The translations under genes were made by a program, and so were the position numbers. From positions 248,001 through 312,000 of the forward strand of contig NZ_CAJHCR010000006.1 in NCBI RefSeq assembly GCF_904848585.1: a stretch of 64,000 nt of DNA, given 5' to 3'. This stretch comes from Paraburkholderia kirstenboschensis (GTDB lineage: Bacteria; Pseudomonadota; Gammaproteobacteria; Burkholderiales; Burkholderiaceae). Position 1 is the stretch's first letter. The number at the start of each line of letters is the position of its first letter. Positions 45,235 to 53,868 of this stretch are shown piece by piece. A model generated the notes under the pieces. That model was not told the origin of the DNA. It worked only from the letters and a program-made list of their open reading frames with translations, and ran no database searches.

Positions 45235-46218
45235 CTATTGGCCCACCATGCGGCGGCTTTGAATCCTGAACTCCGTGGGCGAAATTCTCATTCGCTTGCG
45301 AAATACCTTCGCGAGCCTGTCACCGTTGCCCATACCGGTGCGGCGCGCAATTTTGTCGACCGGCAATTCGGACTCGGTCAACAGACTGCATGTCACCGCA
45401 AGACGCTCGTGCAGCAGAAAACTCGAAGGCGTAATGCCCATTTCCATCTTGAAGCGGCGCAGGAAGTTGCGCTCGCTCATCGCGGCGAACTGCGCAGCGT
45501 CTGCAATCGAAATCGACTGCTGACAGTTTTCCTGCAGCCAGCGGGCCGCCGCGCGAACCTTGTCACCCGGCGTGAGCGCGCCGTCTTCGCTCAGCAGCGG
45601 CCCGAGGTTCGAGCACGAATCGGCCAGCAGGCGCTCCGCCACGGTGCGCGCGGTCGCGGCGCCCAGATCGCGCTTGATCATCGCGAGCGCGCTTCGCATG
45701 GACTCGAGACGATCGCCTGCGTCGGCGGTCTGCTCGGTCTGGCGCGGCAGTGTCGACGGCTCGCGCGAGTCGCTGCCACCCATTGCGTCGGGCGTGTACG
45801 CCGCGTCGAGCAGTGCGCGTCCTTCCGCGATGGGCCGGATCATCCCCGTGTTGTGACGCACACGGCGCAACCAGGCGATCAGGCGTTCGTCCTTTGCAGC
45901 AGCCACGGCACCCTTGCCGCCGGCCACGTACAACGCGTCGAAGCCGCCGTAATGTCTCGCGTCGAGTCCATCGGTCCACACTCGCAGAGCCGACGAGGAC
46001 GTCACCATGCCGCCGTCTGCCGACAGGAAACACACGTCGTAAGAGCAGCCGCCGGAGCCCGTGGACGCGAGATCGTTCGCCGCCTGAAACACTTCGGCTA
46101 CGACGCCGGCGCCTTGCAGCGAGCAGTCGTTGAACATCAAAATCGCGATGCGACGCATCCCTTTGTTCGGTGCGTGCACCCAGCGCAGCATTGCTGACTC
46201 GAGACTCGCGCAGGTCAT
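45235..46218 (-). CDS. AraC-family regulator with DJ-1/PfpI-type (GlxA-like) N-terminal domain
   Basis: The 327-residue protein has an N-terminal class I glutamine-amidotransferase-like domain (RRIAILMFNDCSLQGAGVVAEVFQAA, GGFDALYVAGGKG). The C-terminal double helix-turn-helix is of the AraC type (QQSISIADAAQFAAMSERNFLRRFKMEMGITPSSFLLHERL, VDKIARRTGMGNGDRLAKVFRKRM, SPTEFR). GAGGA precedes ATG 46218. It lies directly upstream of manC on the same strand, so it may be co-transcribed and act on the EPS promoter. The ligand is unknown. A sigma54-like element lies about 160 bases upstream. Confidence 0.88.
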   Translation of the reverse strand: MTCASLESAMLRWVHAPNKGMRRIAILMFNDCSLQGAGVVAEVFQAANDLASTGSGGCSYDVCFLSADGGMVTSSSALRVWTDGLDARHYGGFDALYVAGGKGAVAAAKDERLIAWLRRVRHNTGMIRPIAEGRALLDAAYTPDAMGGSDSREPSTLPRQTEQTADAGDRLESMRSALAMIKRDLGAATARTVAERLLADSCSNLGPLLSEDGALTPGDKVRAAARWLQENCQQSISIADAAQFAAMSERNFLRRFKMEMGITPSSFLLHERLAVTCSLLTESELPVDKIARRTGMGNGDRLAKVFRKRMRISPTEFRIQSRRMVGQ

Positions 46219-46300
46219 AGCTATCCTCACCAGAAAACGGCTTACTTCACCGTCAACGGCCACGGCGGGCCGACTCCGAGCAGTGCATCATAGCCACCCT

Positions 46301-46313
46301 AAATCAAGTATTT
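46301..46313 (+). promoter_or_regulatory. IHF-like site
   Basis: AATCAAGTATTTA matches the IHF consensus WATCAA-N4-TTR completely, within the AT-rich inverted repeat 46299-46315 (CTAAAT...ATTTAG). It lies about 65-80 bases from the sigma54-like element. IHF-type matches occur by chance, so the confidence is modest. Confidence 0.35.
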
Positions 46314-46377
46314 AGCCGCCATGACCGATAGTGTTGACATGTTGGCGCATTGACAGGGGTGGCTCGCCGGTGAATTT

Positions 46378-46394
46378 CGGCAATATTCTTGCCA
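46378..46394 (-). promoter_or_regulatory. Sigma54-type -24/-12 promoter candidate upstream of the EPS regulator
   Basis: On the minus strand TTGGCAAGAATATTGCC has GG and GC exactly 10 bases apart and matches most of the RpoN consensus; the plus strand also reads as an acceptable match because the core GGCAA-N5-TTGCC is a perfect inverted repeat. The predicted minus-strand start near 46367 gives about 150 bases of leader before ATG 46218. The symmetry could alternatively mean a dimeric-repressor operator. Confidence 0.55.
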
Positions 46395-46768
46395 ACACCG
46401 AATTGCACCGAATTAATTGCCGATTCCGCATATCATTGAATTGGCGTTGTGCGAATGTTAGTGCAAAGCAGGAGCGCATTTCGTTCGCCACCGCACACTG
46501 GATCACGACTCAAAAAAGGGCGGTTACAATCCAATCCGCGCGGCCCGGTCGCTGTTATAAAGCTGTTTTTGCCGATTTCTGCGGGACGCGCAGATGATTT
46601 CTCCTCCACGCCTGGGCTCGCCGCCGAACTTGCTGCGCAGCATTGCGCGTCCGATGGACAGCACTCACATCAATAGCGCAAAGAAGTGTCTAATATAGGC
46701 GCGTTACAGCGCACTTAAATTATTTAATTTGTTCTTATTGGGCGTCTTGAATATAAACATAGCGATTA

Positions 46769-46788
46769 ATGTTTCAGACGTGAAACAT
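46769..46788. promoter_or_regulatory. 20-bp perfect inverted repeat, candidate operator or enhancer
   Basis: ATGTTTCA (46769-46776) and TGAAACAT (46781-46788) are perfect complements around GACG. The symmetric form fits a dimeric helix-turn-helix protein, including Fis-type sigma54 activators. It lies in AT-rich DNA between the regulator promoter and the hydrolase gene at 47009. Confidence 0.45.
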
Positions 46789-47008
46789 GGAAATAACATT
46801 CGATAACGCGGCGGCGCAATCGACGGACCAGAAGCGAATGGCGCGAGGCCGGAGACCGGCGGAAACCGCCATAAAATTGCGGAATTGCACTATGCGGTTT
46901 CCGCAACGCGCGGCAACGGACACTACACCGAGGCGGCTCTGACCTGGTGGATTAGCAAATTGACGACGTTCGCGCGTCTACATACGCCGCGAACCGCACG
47001 GGGAACAT

Positions 47009-49009
47009 ATGTCGAATCGAAGCAAGCATGACGCAGTGCGAAGCGTGAGCGGTCCCTCATCAGCGCGCGCGCCAATGCGGTCCGCCGCCCTCTTTTTCGC
47101 TGTCGTCACCATAGTGTGGTGCTCCCCGGTTCAATGCGGCGCAGCATCCGCGGCCGCGGCTGCATCCGCGGCGCCGGTCGATATCAAAGCCCTGTCAGGC
47201 CAGGGCCTTCGGTGCTCCGCGCCGTCATCGCAGACACGCGCGGCATCCGCCGGCGATCTGATCGAAGCCGACACGCCCAGCGACGGCACGCGCCTCTTCG
47301 CCGCGTCGAAACCGTTCGCGCTTGTCATCACCACGCGCGCACCGCAAAACGACACGCTCAACTGGCAGATACGCGACGCCTGGAACGTCGTGCGTGCAAG
47401 TGGGAGCTTCGGCGTCGCGGCGGGCGCAACGTCAGCGACGCTCAGTTGCGCATCCACGGTGGCGGGCTACTTTGCGGTGTCGGCCTCGCTCGAACGCGCG
47501 CGAGGCCAGCTCGAATCGCGCGGCACGCGTCCCGCAGGTATCGCGACCTTCGGCGTGCTGCCCGATACCGCGCCGGCCTTGCCCGCCGTGCGGTTTCCAT
47601 ACGAGGACCTGCACCGGTTCGGCGGCCAGGGCACAGCCTATCTCGCGCCCGGCCAGCATTGCTGCGACGGTGACGGCTACCGCCCGGTCTATACCGCGCT
47701 CGGCCTGACCTGGGCCAACGACAATCGCAACTGGTATATGGAGGAGCCGGATAAAACGGGCACCTTCAATCCCACGACGAAGCAGCTCACGCCGTACTTC
47801 CAGCGCGGCGACATCATGCGTCTGATCCAGCTCGACGGCATTCCCAAGTGGGCAAGCCCGACGGGCAAGCAGACTCATAGCTACGCGCCTACTTCACTCG
47901 CGCAGATGAAGGACTATATGGCGAAGGTCGGCGCGGAATCGAACCGGGTCCGCACGGCATATTTTCCGAAGCAGCGCGACAATTACTATCAGGTGACCTG
48001 GGAGCCGGACGCGGATGGCGGATTGCCGTGGCGCGACAGCGACGCCAATTTCGTCGCGATGTACAAGGCAGTGTGGGAAGGCATCCATCAGACGGACCCG
48101 CATGCGGTGGTCATGGGGCTCACGTATTCATCGGTGCAGGGCAATGTGACGTGGATGCGCCGTCTGGGTCCGCTTGGCATCGGCCGCTATATGGACGGCA
48201 TGACCGTGCACGGTTATTACGACATCGGCACCACGCCATCGCATCCGCCGGAGCGTGTCGCCGACACGCGCAATGAGGGCACCGTGTCGGGTGCGCTGGC
48301 TGCTTCGATGCGCGCGTTGCGCCACGAAATGCGGCAATACCTGAAGCCGGGCGCGCCGCTCTTCGTCACCGAGACGGGCATCAGTTACGACATCGGCGAA
48401 TCGTATGGCAAGAACTATCCTGGCGCGGACGTGCTGTATGCACAAGCCGCGGTCGTCGCGCGCACTCATTTGATTCTGCTCGGCGAGGGTGCCGACATGA
48501 CCTACGTGTTCTATCTCGCGGACATGCCGGATGCCGCACCAGGCTATGGCATTTTCTTCGAGCTCGAACACGCGAAAGGCGCGTATGGTCCTACGCGGAT
48601 CAGCCCAAAACCCGCGGCGCTCGCGGTTGCGGCGATGACACGCATCATCGACGGAACGAATACGCTTGGGGCGCTGAAGGGCCTGCCAGCAGGTGTCCAT
48701 GCATACGCGTTCAGGAGGCTCGGCGGCGGCAAGATCGTGACTGCGCTCTGGACTCACGACAACGACAGATGGAGCGCGAAGACCGGCTTCAACGCGGGAC
48801 AAAGCGTCGATTACCGCTTGCGCGTCGACGCACCCGGAACGAGCGGCGAGGTCACCGCGCTCGACATGATGGGCAACGCAACGGCCGTACCGTATCGCGA
48901 CGGCGTGGCGAACCTGAAACTGTCGCCCGCGCCTCTCTATGTGCTGTCCGGCAACGCCGACGTGTTCAAGGACGCGGTGACTGCGCCGGAAGGCTACGTT
49001 GCCCGATAG
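47009..49009 (+). CDS. Secreted clan-A-type glycoside hydrolase, paralogue without the Pro-Ala linker
   Basis: The 666-residue protein has a long signal region (hydrophobic core about 27-46), an Ig-like domain with the same RPAGIATFGVLPD junction as its paralogue, and a TIM-barrel-like catalytic domain. Glu332 in YQVTWEP is the probable acid/base and Glu455 in FVTETGISYD the probable nucleophile; the spacing (123) agrees with the paralogue at 17470-19827 (122). It lacks the small N-terminal module and the repeat linker. GGGGA precedes ATG 47009. It is probably an EPS-active hydrolase exported to the periplasm or outside; the exact GH family is not settled. Confidence 0.82.
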   Translation: MSNRSKHDAVRSVSGPSSARAPMRSAALFFAVVTIVWCSPVQCGAASAAAAASAAPVDIKALSGQGLRCSAPSSQTRAASAGDLIEADTPSDGTRLFAASKPFALVITTRAPQNDTLNWQIRDAWNVVRASGSFGVAAGATSATLSCASTVAGYFAVSASLERARGQLESRGTRPAGIATFGVLPDTAPALPAVRFPYEDLHRFGGQGTAYLAPGQHCCDGDGYRPVYTALGLTWANDNRNWYMEEPDKTGTFNPTTKQLTPYFQRGDIMRLIQLDGIPKWASPTGKQTHSYAPTSLAQMKDYMAKVGAESNRVRTAYFPKQRDNYYQVTWEPDADGGLPWRDSDANFVAMYKAVWEGIHQTDPHAVVMGLTYSSVQGNVTWMRRLGPLGIGRYMDGMTVHGYYDIGTTPSHPPERVADTRNEGTVSGALAASMRALRHEMRQYLKPGAPLFVTETGISYDIGESYGKNYPGADVLYAQAAVVARTHLILLGEGADMTYVFYLADMPDAAPGYGIFFELEHAKGAYGPTRISPKPAALAVAAMTRIIDGTNTLGALKGLPAGVHAYAFRRLGGGKIVTALWTHDNDRWSAKTGFNAGQSVDYRLRVDAPGTSGEVTALDMMGNATAVPYRDGVANLKLSPAPLYVLSGNADVFKDAVTAPEGYVAR

Positions 49010-49143
49010 AGCTTCGAATGGATGGCGCGATCGGTGCGCTACATCGAGCGGCGAAACCGCCGCGATAGCTACGTAGGCTAGGTAGCGCACAAAAAATCCG
49101 GGCCGGGAAAGCTAGCATTCCTATCGACGCGCTGGAGCCGCCA

Positions 49144-49305
49144 ATGAACGGCGCTGCATGGATCATGCCGGTACTCGCCGCGGTGGCCGCCGTGGTAGCC
49201 GGCGCGTTTATGTTTACGGCGGCGGGCGCACTCGTGCTCCTGTTGCTGTTCGCCTATGTAGCGGAAAAGCTGACCCGCGACGATGACAACCGCGGCGATT
49301 ACTAG
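49144..49305 (+). CDS. 53-residue single-pass membrane protein
   Basis: ATG 49144 to TAG 49303-49305 encodes a protein with a hydrophobic Ala/Val-rich N-terminal half (about 6-39) and a charged tail (EKLTRDDDNRGDY). GGAG lies 7 bases before the start. It lies between the hydrolase and the GDP-mannose hydrolase genes on the same strand. The function is unknown; a small accessory of the EPS machinery is only a guess. Confidence 0.6.
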   Translation: MNGAAWIMPVLAAVAAVVAGAFMFTAAGALVLLLLFAYVAEKLTRDDDNRGDY

Positions 49306-49359
49306 CGCTTGCAACAGCAAGGTCGCGCTAGACATGGCGCCCTCGCCCAAGGAACTGAA

Positions 49360-49812
49360 ATGCTGACGGAGATCGACTTCCTCGACGTTGTTCGTCTAAC
49401 GCCACTTGTCGCGATCGATCTGATCGTTAGCGACGCAGACGGACGAATCCTGATCGGCCATCGCCGCAACCGGCCCGCACGCGGCACGTGGTTTGTGCCC
49501 GGTGGCCGTATTCTGAAAGATGAGAAGCTCGACGCCGCGTTCGCGCGCATTGTGGACGCGGAACTGGGCATCGCGAAACTCGCGCGTTCGTCCGCGCGCT
49601 TCGAAGGCGTATTCGAGCATCATTACAGCGACAATTTCGCGGCAGAGCCCGGCGTTTCGACGCACTACATCGTGCTTGCCTATGCGCTGTCACTCGGAAA
49701 TACACAGCAGATCGGGCGGCCCGATCAGCACAGCGACTATCTTTGGCTCACACCCGCCGAGCTGCTCGCTCACGCGGACGTCCACGAGAACACCAAGGCG
49801 TATTTCCGCTAA
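49360..49812 (+). CDS. gmm: GDP-mannose mannosyl hydrolase (Nudix, Gmm/WcaH)
   Basis: The 150-residue protein has LVAIDLIVSDADGRILIGHRRNRPARGTWFVPGGR, then the modified Nudix box GGRILKDEKLDAAFARIVDAELG, as in E. coli Gmm (which lacks one of the usual glutamates). The FEHHYSDNF and THYIVLAYAL segments are also typical. The enzyme hydrolyses GDP-mannose or GDP-glucose to GDP and sugar, tuning the nucleotide-sugar pool. AAGGAAC precedes ATG 49360. In colanic acid loci gmm lies next to gmd/fcl; here it is about 11 kb away on the other strand. Confidence 0.92.
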   Translation: MLTEIDFLDVVRLTPLVAIDLIVSDADGRILIGHRRNRPARGTWFVPGGRILKDEKLDAAFARIVDAELGIAKLARSSARFEGVFEHHYSDNFAAEPGVSTHYIVLAYALSLGNTQQIGRPDQHSDYLWLTPAELLAHADVHENTKAYFR

Positions 49813-49933
49813 CCACCCCGACATACGCGGATCGCCGAAACGTTGGGTCATCTCCCGCGCAGTGTTATCCCGGCAACGTGGAACGTCAGACTATTGCCGT
49901 ATGATCGAGCCCACTATAACGGCTCGAATCGAC

Positions 49934-52330
49934 ATGCGATCAGCGGTAGCCAGTTCTGTTCGGGGGTCATGCATTGCACTCGTCGCGGTACTCGCAGTGC
50001 TCGTGCTCGCCATGTTTCCAGCGGCAGCGCGCGCGGCCGGTTGCAAGGCGGGCACACTCGTCACGGTCGTCGCGCATCTCGACGACGATCTGCTCTTTGT
50101 CGATCCCGCGATCAGCGAGCGTCTGGATGCCGGATGGTGCATCACTACGGTGCATCTGATCGGCGGCGCAAACGGTGCGAACTTCTCTTACGTGCTCACG
50201 CGCGAACGGGCCTCGCGGCTCGCGTATGCACGCATGGCGGGCGTGCCCGACGCGTGGAGCGAGTCGAACATCGGGATTGCCGGCAAGCTCGTCCACCAAA
50301 TGGTGCTGAAAGCAAAGCCCCAGGTTCGCCTGCTCGAATTGCGGCTGCCGGGCGGAGGCGTGCGCGGCGGTCGCCAGCCGCTCGGCTTGCTATGGGAGCA
50401 GAGCGCAACGCTTTCCTCGTATCCGATGAGCACGGACGGCTCCGGGCGCATGAAATACGACCGCGACACACTGTCGGCCACATTGAAGGCAATTCTGGCT
50501 CAGGCCACGCAGATCTATACGCTTAATCCGGACACCGTACCATTTGTGGAACATCCGGATCACATCCTTGCCGCACGCATTACGCGTCATGTTGCGCAGA
50601 CCCTCGCCAGGAGCGTGCCGATCGTCTATCACGTGACTTACCCGACGGGCGGCTGGCCGGCCAACCTTCCCGCTACCGAAGTGCAGCGCAAGCGAGACGT
50701 TGTCGCGAGCTACTTCTCGATCGACGGAAGCGAGTCGTCGCATGTGTTCGGCGAGTTTCAGTGGGACGGCAACTGGATCGCGCGGCGCTATGCATCTGCG
50801 GATCGCAGCGATCGCCGCGTGCCGGACTTCCTGGCACGTCCAATACAGCTATTCAACGTCGCGACGAATCGCTGCGTAACTGCAAACGGACCAGGCCGCG
50901 CGCCCACGCTCTCCGCATGCAATGGATCGGCCGCACAGCAATGGCGATGGGAACCGGTAACGGTCTATCCCGGCAACGCCCGCAATGCGGCGCTTGTCAG
51001 CGCGGCGACGTCGCAATGCATCGCCGAGCGCGACGGTTATCTTCGCTCGGAAAGCTGCGATCAGTGGGACCTTGCGCAACGCTGGACGCCATGGGACTTC
51101 GGCCTCGTCTATACACCGATGCGCCATTGCCTCGGCGAAAACGACGGCAAGCTGACAATGCGCGGCTGCACCGCGCTCACCACACGTTACCGTTGGGCCA
51201 CGACGCAACGCATTCAGGCAAACGATCTGCGGCTTGCCACGGCAATGTACGCAGACGTGACGGGCACGGGTGCACAATCCGCAGTCTATGTGCAGCGGCA
51301 GCACGATGGTCCCGGCTTCAATGTCTACGCGGCGTCGCTCGAAAAAAACGCGCCGCCGGCACTCTGGTATGCAGCCGCTGTCCCGTTCGATCCAGACGCC
51401 ACCGCGCCGAGCTGCGCGGGCGACAAACTGTGCTTCGACAGCGCGCGCTTCCTGCTCGGCGACTTCGACGGCGATGGCAAGGCTGACCTGATGGTCGTCA
51501 CCGCGCGAGAAAACGGTACCGCCTTCTGGCTGCTGCGCAGCGCGGGCGATCGTTTCGACGCGCCGCGCCTCTGGCTGCAAACCAGCACGGCATTCAAACC
51601 CGACCTGACACAGCAGTACGTGGCTGCGGATTTCACCGGCACGCGTAAAGCCAGCGTGCTCATTGCACAAAAGCGCGCAGATAGCGGGCTCGACTTGTGG
51701 ATCGCGTCCTCTAGCGGCGCCGCAGACGTTGGCAACGCGCCTACGCTCGTCGCGCAAGCCCGAGGCCTCGCGCAGAACGCTGCCTTGCTGCCGATCGGCA
51801 ACGCGGGCTCGCGCTCGTCGCTCGTCGCCGTGGAAATGACGCAAGCACGCGTGTCGCTCACGATCATCTCCAACGACGGCGCGCGCATGAGCATCGGCGA
51901 ACGCAGAATGTTGCCTGCTAACTTCGTACCGGGCTTCGTAAAGACGACGGTCGCGTCGACGCGCGGCGACGATCGCGACACGCTGATGCTGGTAACGCCG
52001 CGTGTAAATGGCACCGACGCCGACACGCTGATCGACATCGCCACGCTCGACCTCGCCGAATCGGCTGGCGCGCCGGTACACGTGGCTTCGTTGCGCGGCA
52101 TGTCGTGGTCGGATGTATTCCCTGGATACGTGCGCGACACGCACGGCGCGGCACTCGTGCTTTATCGCAGAACCGACGCGACGCTCGCCGACTTTTACTT
52201 CACTGGCGGCGCACCCGCGCTATCGCGCTATCCGCTGGAAAACGGCTTTGCCCTGGGCGCGCCGCACGATCTCGGCGAACTGCCAGGGCTCTTTTCGGAG
52301 ACGGTGAGAATCGACCGGCTCGCGCAATAA
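49934..52330 (+). CDS. Secreted three-domain protein: PIG-L deacetylase, ricin-type lectin, VCBS/FG-GAP propeller
   Basis: The 798-residue protein has a signal peptide (MRSAVASSVRGS then a hydrophobic stretch ending AAARAAG). The PIG-L/LmbE-type deacetylase domain carries the metal motif VVAHLDDDLLF (variant of AHPDDE) and a second motif FVEHPDHILAA. A beta-trefoil lectin follows (about 302-430, NRCVTANGPGR, AAQQWRWEP, QRWTPWDF). The C-terminal region has VCBS/FG-GAP-like units (FLLGDFDGDGKADLMVV). PIG-L enzymes remove N-acetyl groups from glycan or thiol-sugar substrates. ATG 49934 is preferred; ATG 49901 is in frame. The lectin could hold the enzyme on the EPS. Substrate not known. Confidence 0.8.
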   Translation: MRSAVASSVRGSCIALVAVLAVLVLAMFPAAARAAGCKAGTLVTVVAHLDDDLLFVDPAISERLDAGWCITTVHLIGGANGANFSYVLTRERASRLAYARMAGVPDAWSESNIGIAGKLVHQMVLKAKPQVRLLELRLPGGGVRGGRQPLGLLWEQSATLSSYPMSTDGSGRMKYDRDTLSATLKAILAQATQIYTLNPDTVPFVEHPDHILAARITRHVAQTLARSVPIVYHVTYPTGGWPANLPATEVQRKRDVVASYFSIDGSESSHVFGEFQWDGNWIARRYASADRSDRRVPDFLARPIQLFNVATNRCVTANGPGRAPTLSACNGSAAQQWRWEPVTVYPGNARNAALVSAATSQCIAERDGYLRSESCDQWDLAQRWTPWDFGLVYTPMRHCLGENDGKLTMRGCTALTTRYRWATTQRIQANDLRLATAMYADVTGTGAQSAVYVQRQHDGPGFNVYAASLEKNAPPALWYAAAVPFDPDATAPSCAGDKLCFDSARFLLGDFDGDGKADLMVVTARENGTAFWLLRSAGDRFDAPRLWLQTSTAFKPDLTQQYVAADFTGTRKASVLIAQKRADSGLDLWIASSSGAADVGNAPTLVAQARGLAQNAALLPIGNAGSRSSLVAVEMTQARVSLTIISNDGARMSIGERRMLPANFVPGFVKTTVASTRGDDRDTLMLVTPRVNGTDADTLIDIATLDLAESAGAPVHVASLRGMSWSDVFPGYVRDTHGAALVLYRRTDATLADFYFTGGAPALSRYPLENGFALGAPHDLGELPGLFSETVRIDRLAQ

Positions 52331-52365
52331 CGGGTGGCGCGCCGGTCGATAAACGCAGAATAGAC

Positions 52366-53451
52366 TCAGGCCGATACCTGCATCGGCTGAGCGAACTTGC
52401 GCACAATCGACATATAGCGGTCCGCAGTGTCGTGCAGCGTATAACCCGCGAGTTGCCGGTGCGCGCGCGGCGTTTCCAATGCCTTGACGAGCGCGTGAGC
52501 ATAGGCGTCGACGTCGGTCGTGTCGACGAGACTGACGCCGGCCAGATTGCTCGCGAAACCGAACGAAGGAATGCGGTTCGCCACGACCGGAATTCCCGAT
52601 GCGAGCGCCTCCAGAAATCCTATGCTTTGGGCTTCGAAGCGCGATGGCATTGCAAACACGCGCGAGGAGCGCAGCACTGCGGCGACGTCGGAGCGCGGTC
52701 CGCATACGCTGACCTTGCTCTCCAGACCGAACTGCCTCACGAGCGACACCACCGCGCGGTGATAGTCGAGTTCCTCGACCACGCCGCACAGCAGCAGACG
52801 CGCTTCGGGTTCGACCTGCAGCACACGCTCGAATGCGCGAACCGTGTCCAGTTGACTCTTTCCTTCTATGTATCGGCCAAGCTGAACGATCTGCTTGGAC
52901 GGCACAGCACTGTCAGGTGCGGGCGAACCGTCGTGTCCGGCGAATAGCGACGCGTCGACGCCATTAGGAATGACCACCATCGAAGGATGCCGGCCAATCT
53001 CGCGCATATAGTCGTCGATATTCTGCTGCGAGACGCCGATGATGGCTCTCGCCCGGCGCGATAGCAGGCGTTCGGCGCGCTTGAGCGCACCGTTCTCGAA
53101 GTCGTTGACGCCCGAGTGCATCACCCATGCGATAGGCGTATGCACCGGCAACAAACGCACGTACAGCGCAGCAAGCGTGGCATGGGCAATGATGAAATCC
53201 GGGCGAAACTCGCGCACCACGCGGTACAGGTGCAACAGTTTGCCGAACCTGCCATGCCGTACATCGGGGAAGCGGCACATGACACCCGCCGCTTCCAGTT
53301 CGGCTCGAATAGCGATGAAGTCGTCCTGCTGCGGCAACAGCGAAGTCATACAGACTTCGTGTCCGGCACGCTGGTGGTGAATCGCAAGACCTTTTACGAG
53401 TACTTCTGCCCCGGACAATCGTGGTGCGTGAACCAGTTGAAGAATCCTCAC
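52366..53451 (-). CDS. Glycosyltransferase family 4, paralogue of the one at 22594-23670
   Basis: The 361-residue GT-B protein begins MRILQLVHAPRLSGAEVLVKGLAIHH and has WVMHSGVNDFENGALKRAERLLSRRA, IIGVSQQN, VIPNGVD, IVQLGRYIEGKSQLD and SRFEAQSIGFLEALASGIPVV. It is similar over its full length to the transferase at 22594-23670, so the two are a duplicated pair about 29 kb apart. It is convergent with the PIG-L gene. The pair may add the same or related sugars. Confidence 0.88.
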   Translation of the reverse strand: MRILQLVHAPRLSGAEVLVKGLAIHHQRAGHEVCMTSLLPQQDDFIAIRAELEAAGVMCRFPDVRHGRFGKLLHLYRVVREFRPDFIIAHATLAALYVRLLPVHTPIAWVMHSGVNDFENGALKRAERLLSRRARAIIGVSQQNIDDYMREIGRHPSMVVIPNGVDASLFAGHDGSPAPDSAVPSKQIVQLGRYIEGKSQLDTVRAFERVLQVEPEARLLLCGVVEELDYHRAVVSLVRQFGLESKVSVCGPRSDVAAVLRSSRVFAMPSRFEAQSIGFLEALASGIPVVANRIPSFGFASNLAGVSLVDTTDVDAYAHALVKALETPRAHRQLAGYTLHDTADRYMSIVRKFAQPMQVSA

Positions 53452-53868
53452 GATTTATCTCTCTGATGACCGCCCGTTTTGCAGCGGATAGATGAGTCGG
53501 CCCAGCGAGCAACGGCTCACTGAACGCTCTCATCCGATAGTTGGTATGTGGCGCACGCCTTTGCTAAGCGCACCGTTTATGAAACACGCGACCGGCCAAT
53601 GCACCGGTTCTCGTCGCGAGAAAACGTTACACCCAAGATCCAGCAAGTTTGCGCCAAGTCCAAGACTTCTTCGGCTTCGGTATGAGCGGTATCGCCCACT
53701 TGGGTGGTGAATTTCTTCTGGAGACCGAATAGGTCGGCCGATCCATTACACCATTTCGCGAAGTCGGTGACGAGCGTTAATGAGCGCTACCGCACATTGG
53801 ACAAGAGTGATGAAAGCGGCGGGGGTCTCGCCGTCTATGTACCAGGGCAGGTCACGCAAACAGCGACA
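53452..53868. other. Gene-free stretch at the right edge of the EPS locus
   Basis: This lies upstream of the minus-strand glycosyltransferase (start 53451) and downstream of the minus-strand MFS gene. It is less GC-biased than the flanks. I searched for tRNA or integrase remnants and saw none. A TTGGC...TTGC element at 53641-53657 has wrong spacing (9 bases) for sigma54. Confidence 0.4.

Larger units (their letters stand above)
46219..47008. other. Divergent 790-bp control region between the EPS regulator and the second glycoside hydrolase
   Basis: No gene was found. The region holds the sigma54-like element, an IHF-like match and the 20-bp inverted repeat listed separately, and an AT-rich segment at about 46715-46800. 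Several short open frames have no ribosome site or motif. It is the richest regulatory-looking stretch of the window. Confidence 0.5.

Noticed and set aside
49022..49038. TGGCGCGATCGGTGC with GG-N10-GC before the small membrane protein
   Set aside because: It lacks the A of TGGCAC and the TT of TTGC, and such GC-rich matches arise by chance.
53641..53657. TTGGCGCAAACTTGC resembling a sigma54 promoter before the glycosyltransferase at 52366-53451
   Set aside because: GG and GC are only 9 bases apart, as in the case above, so it is not counted.
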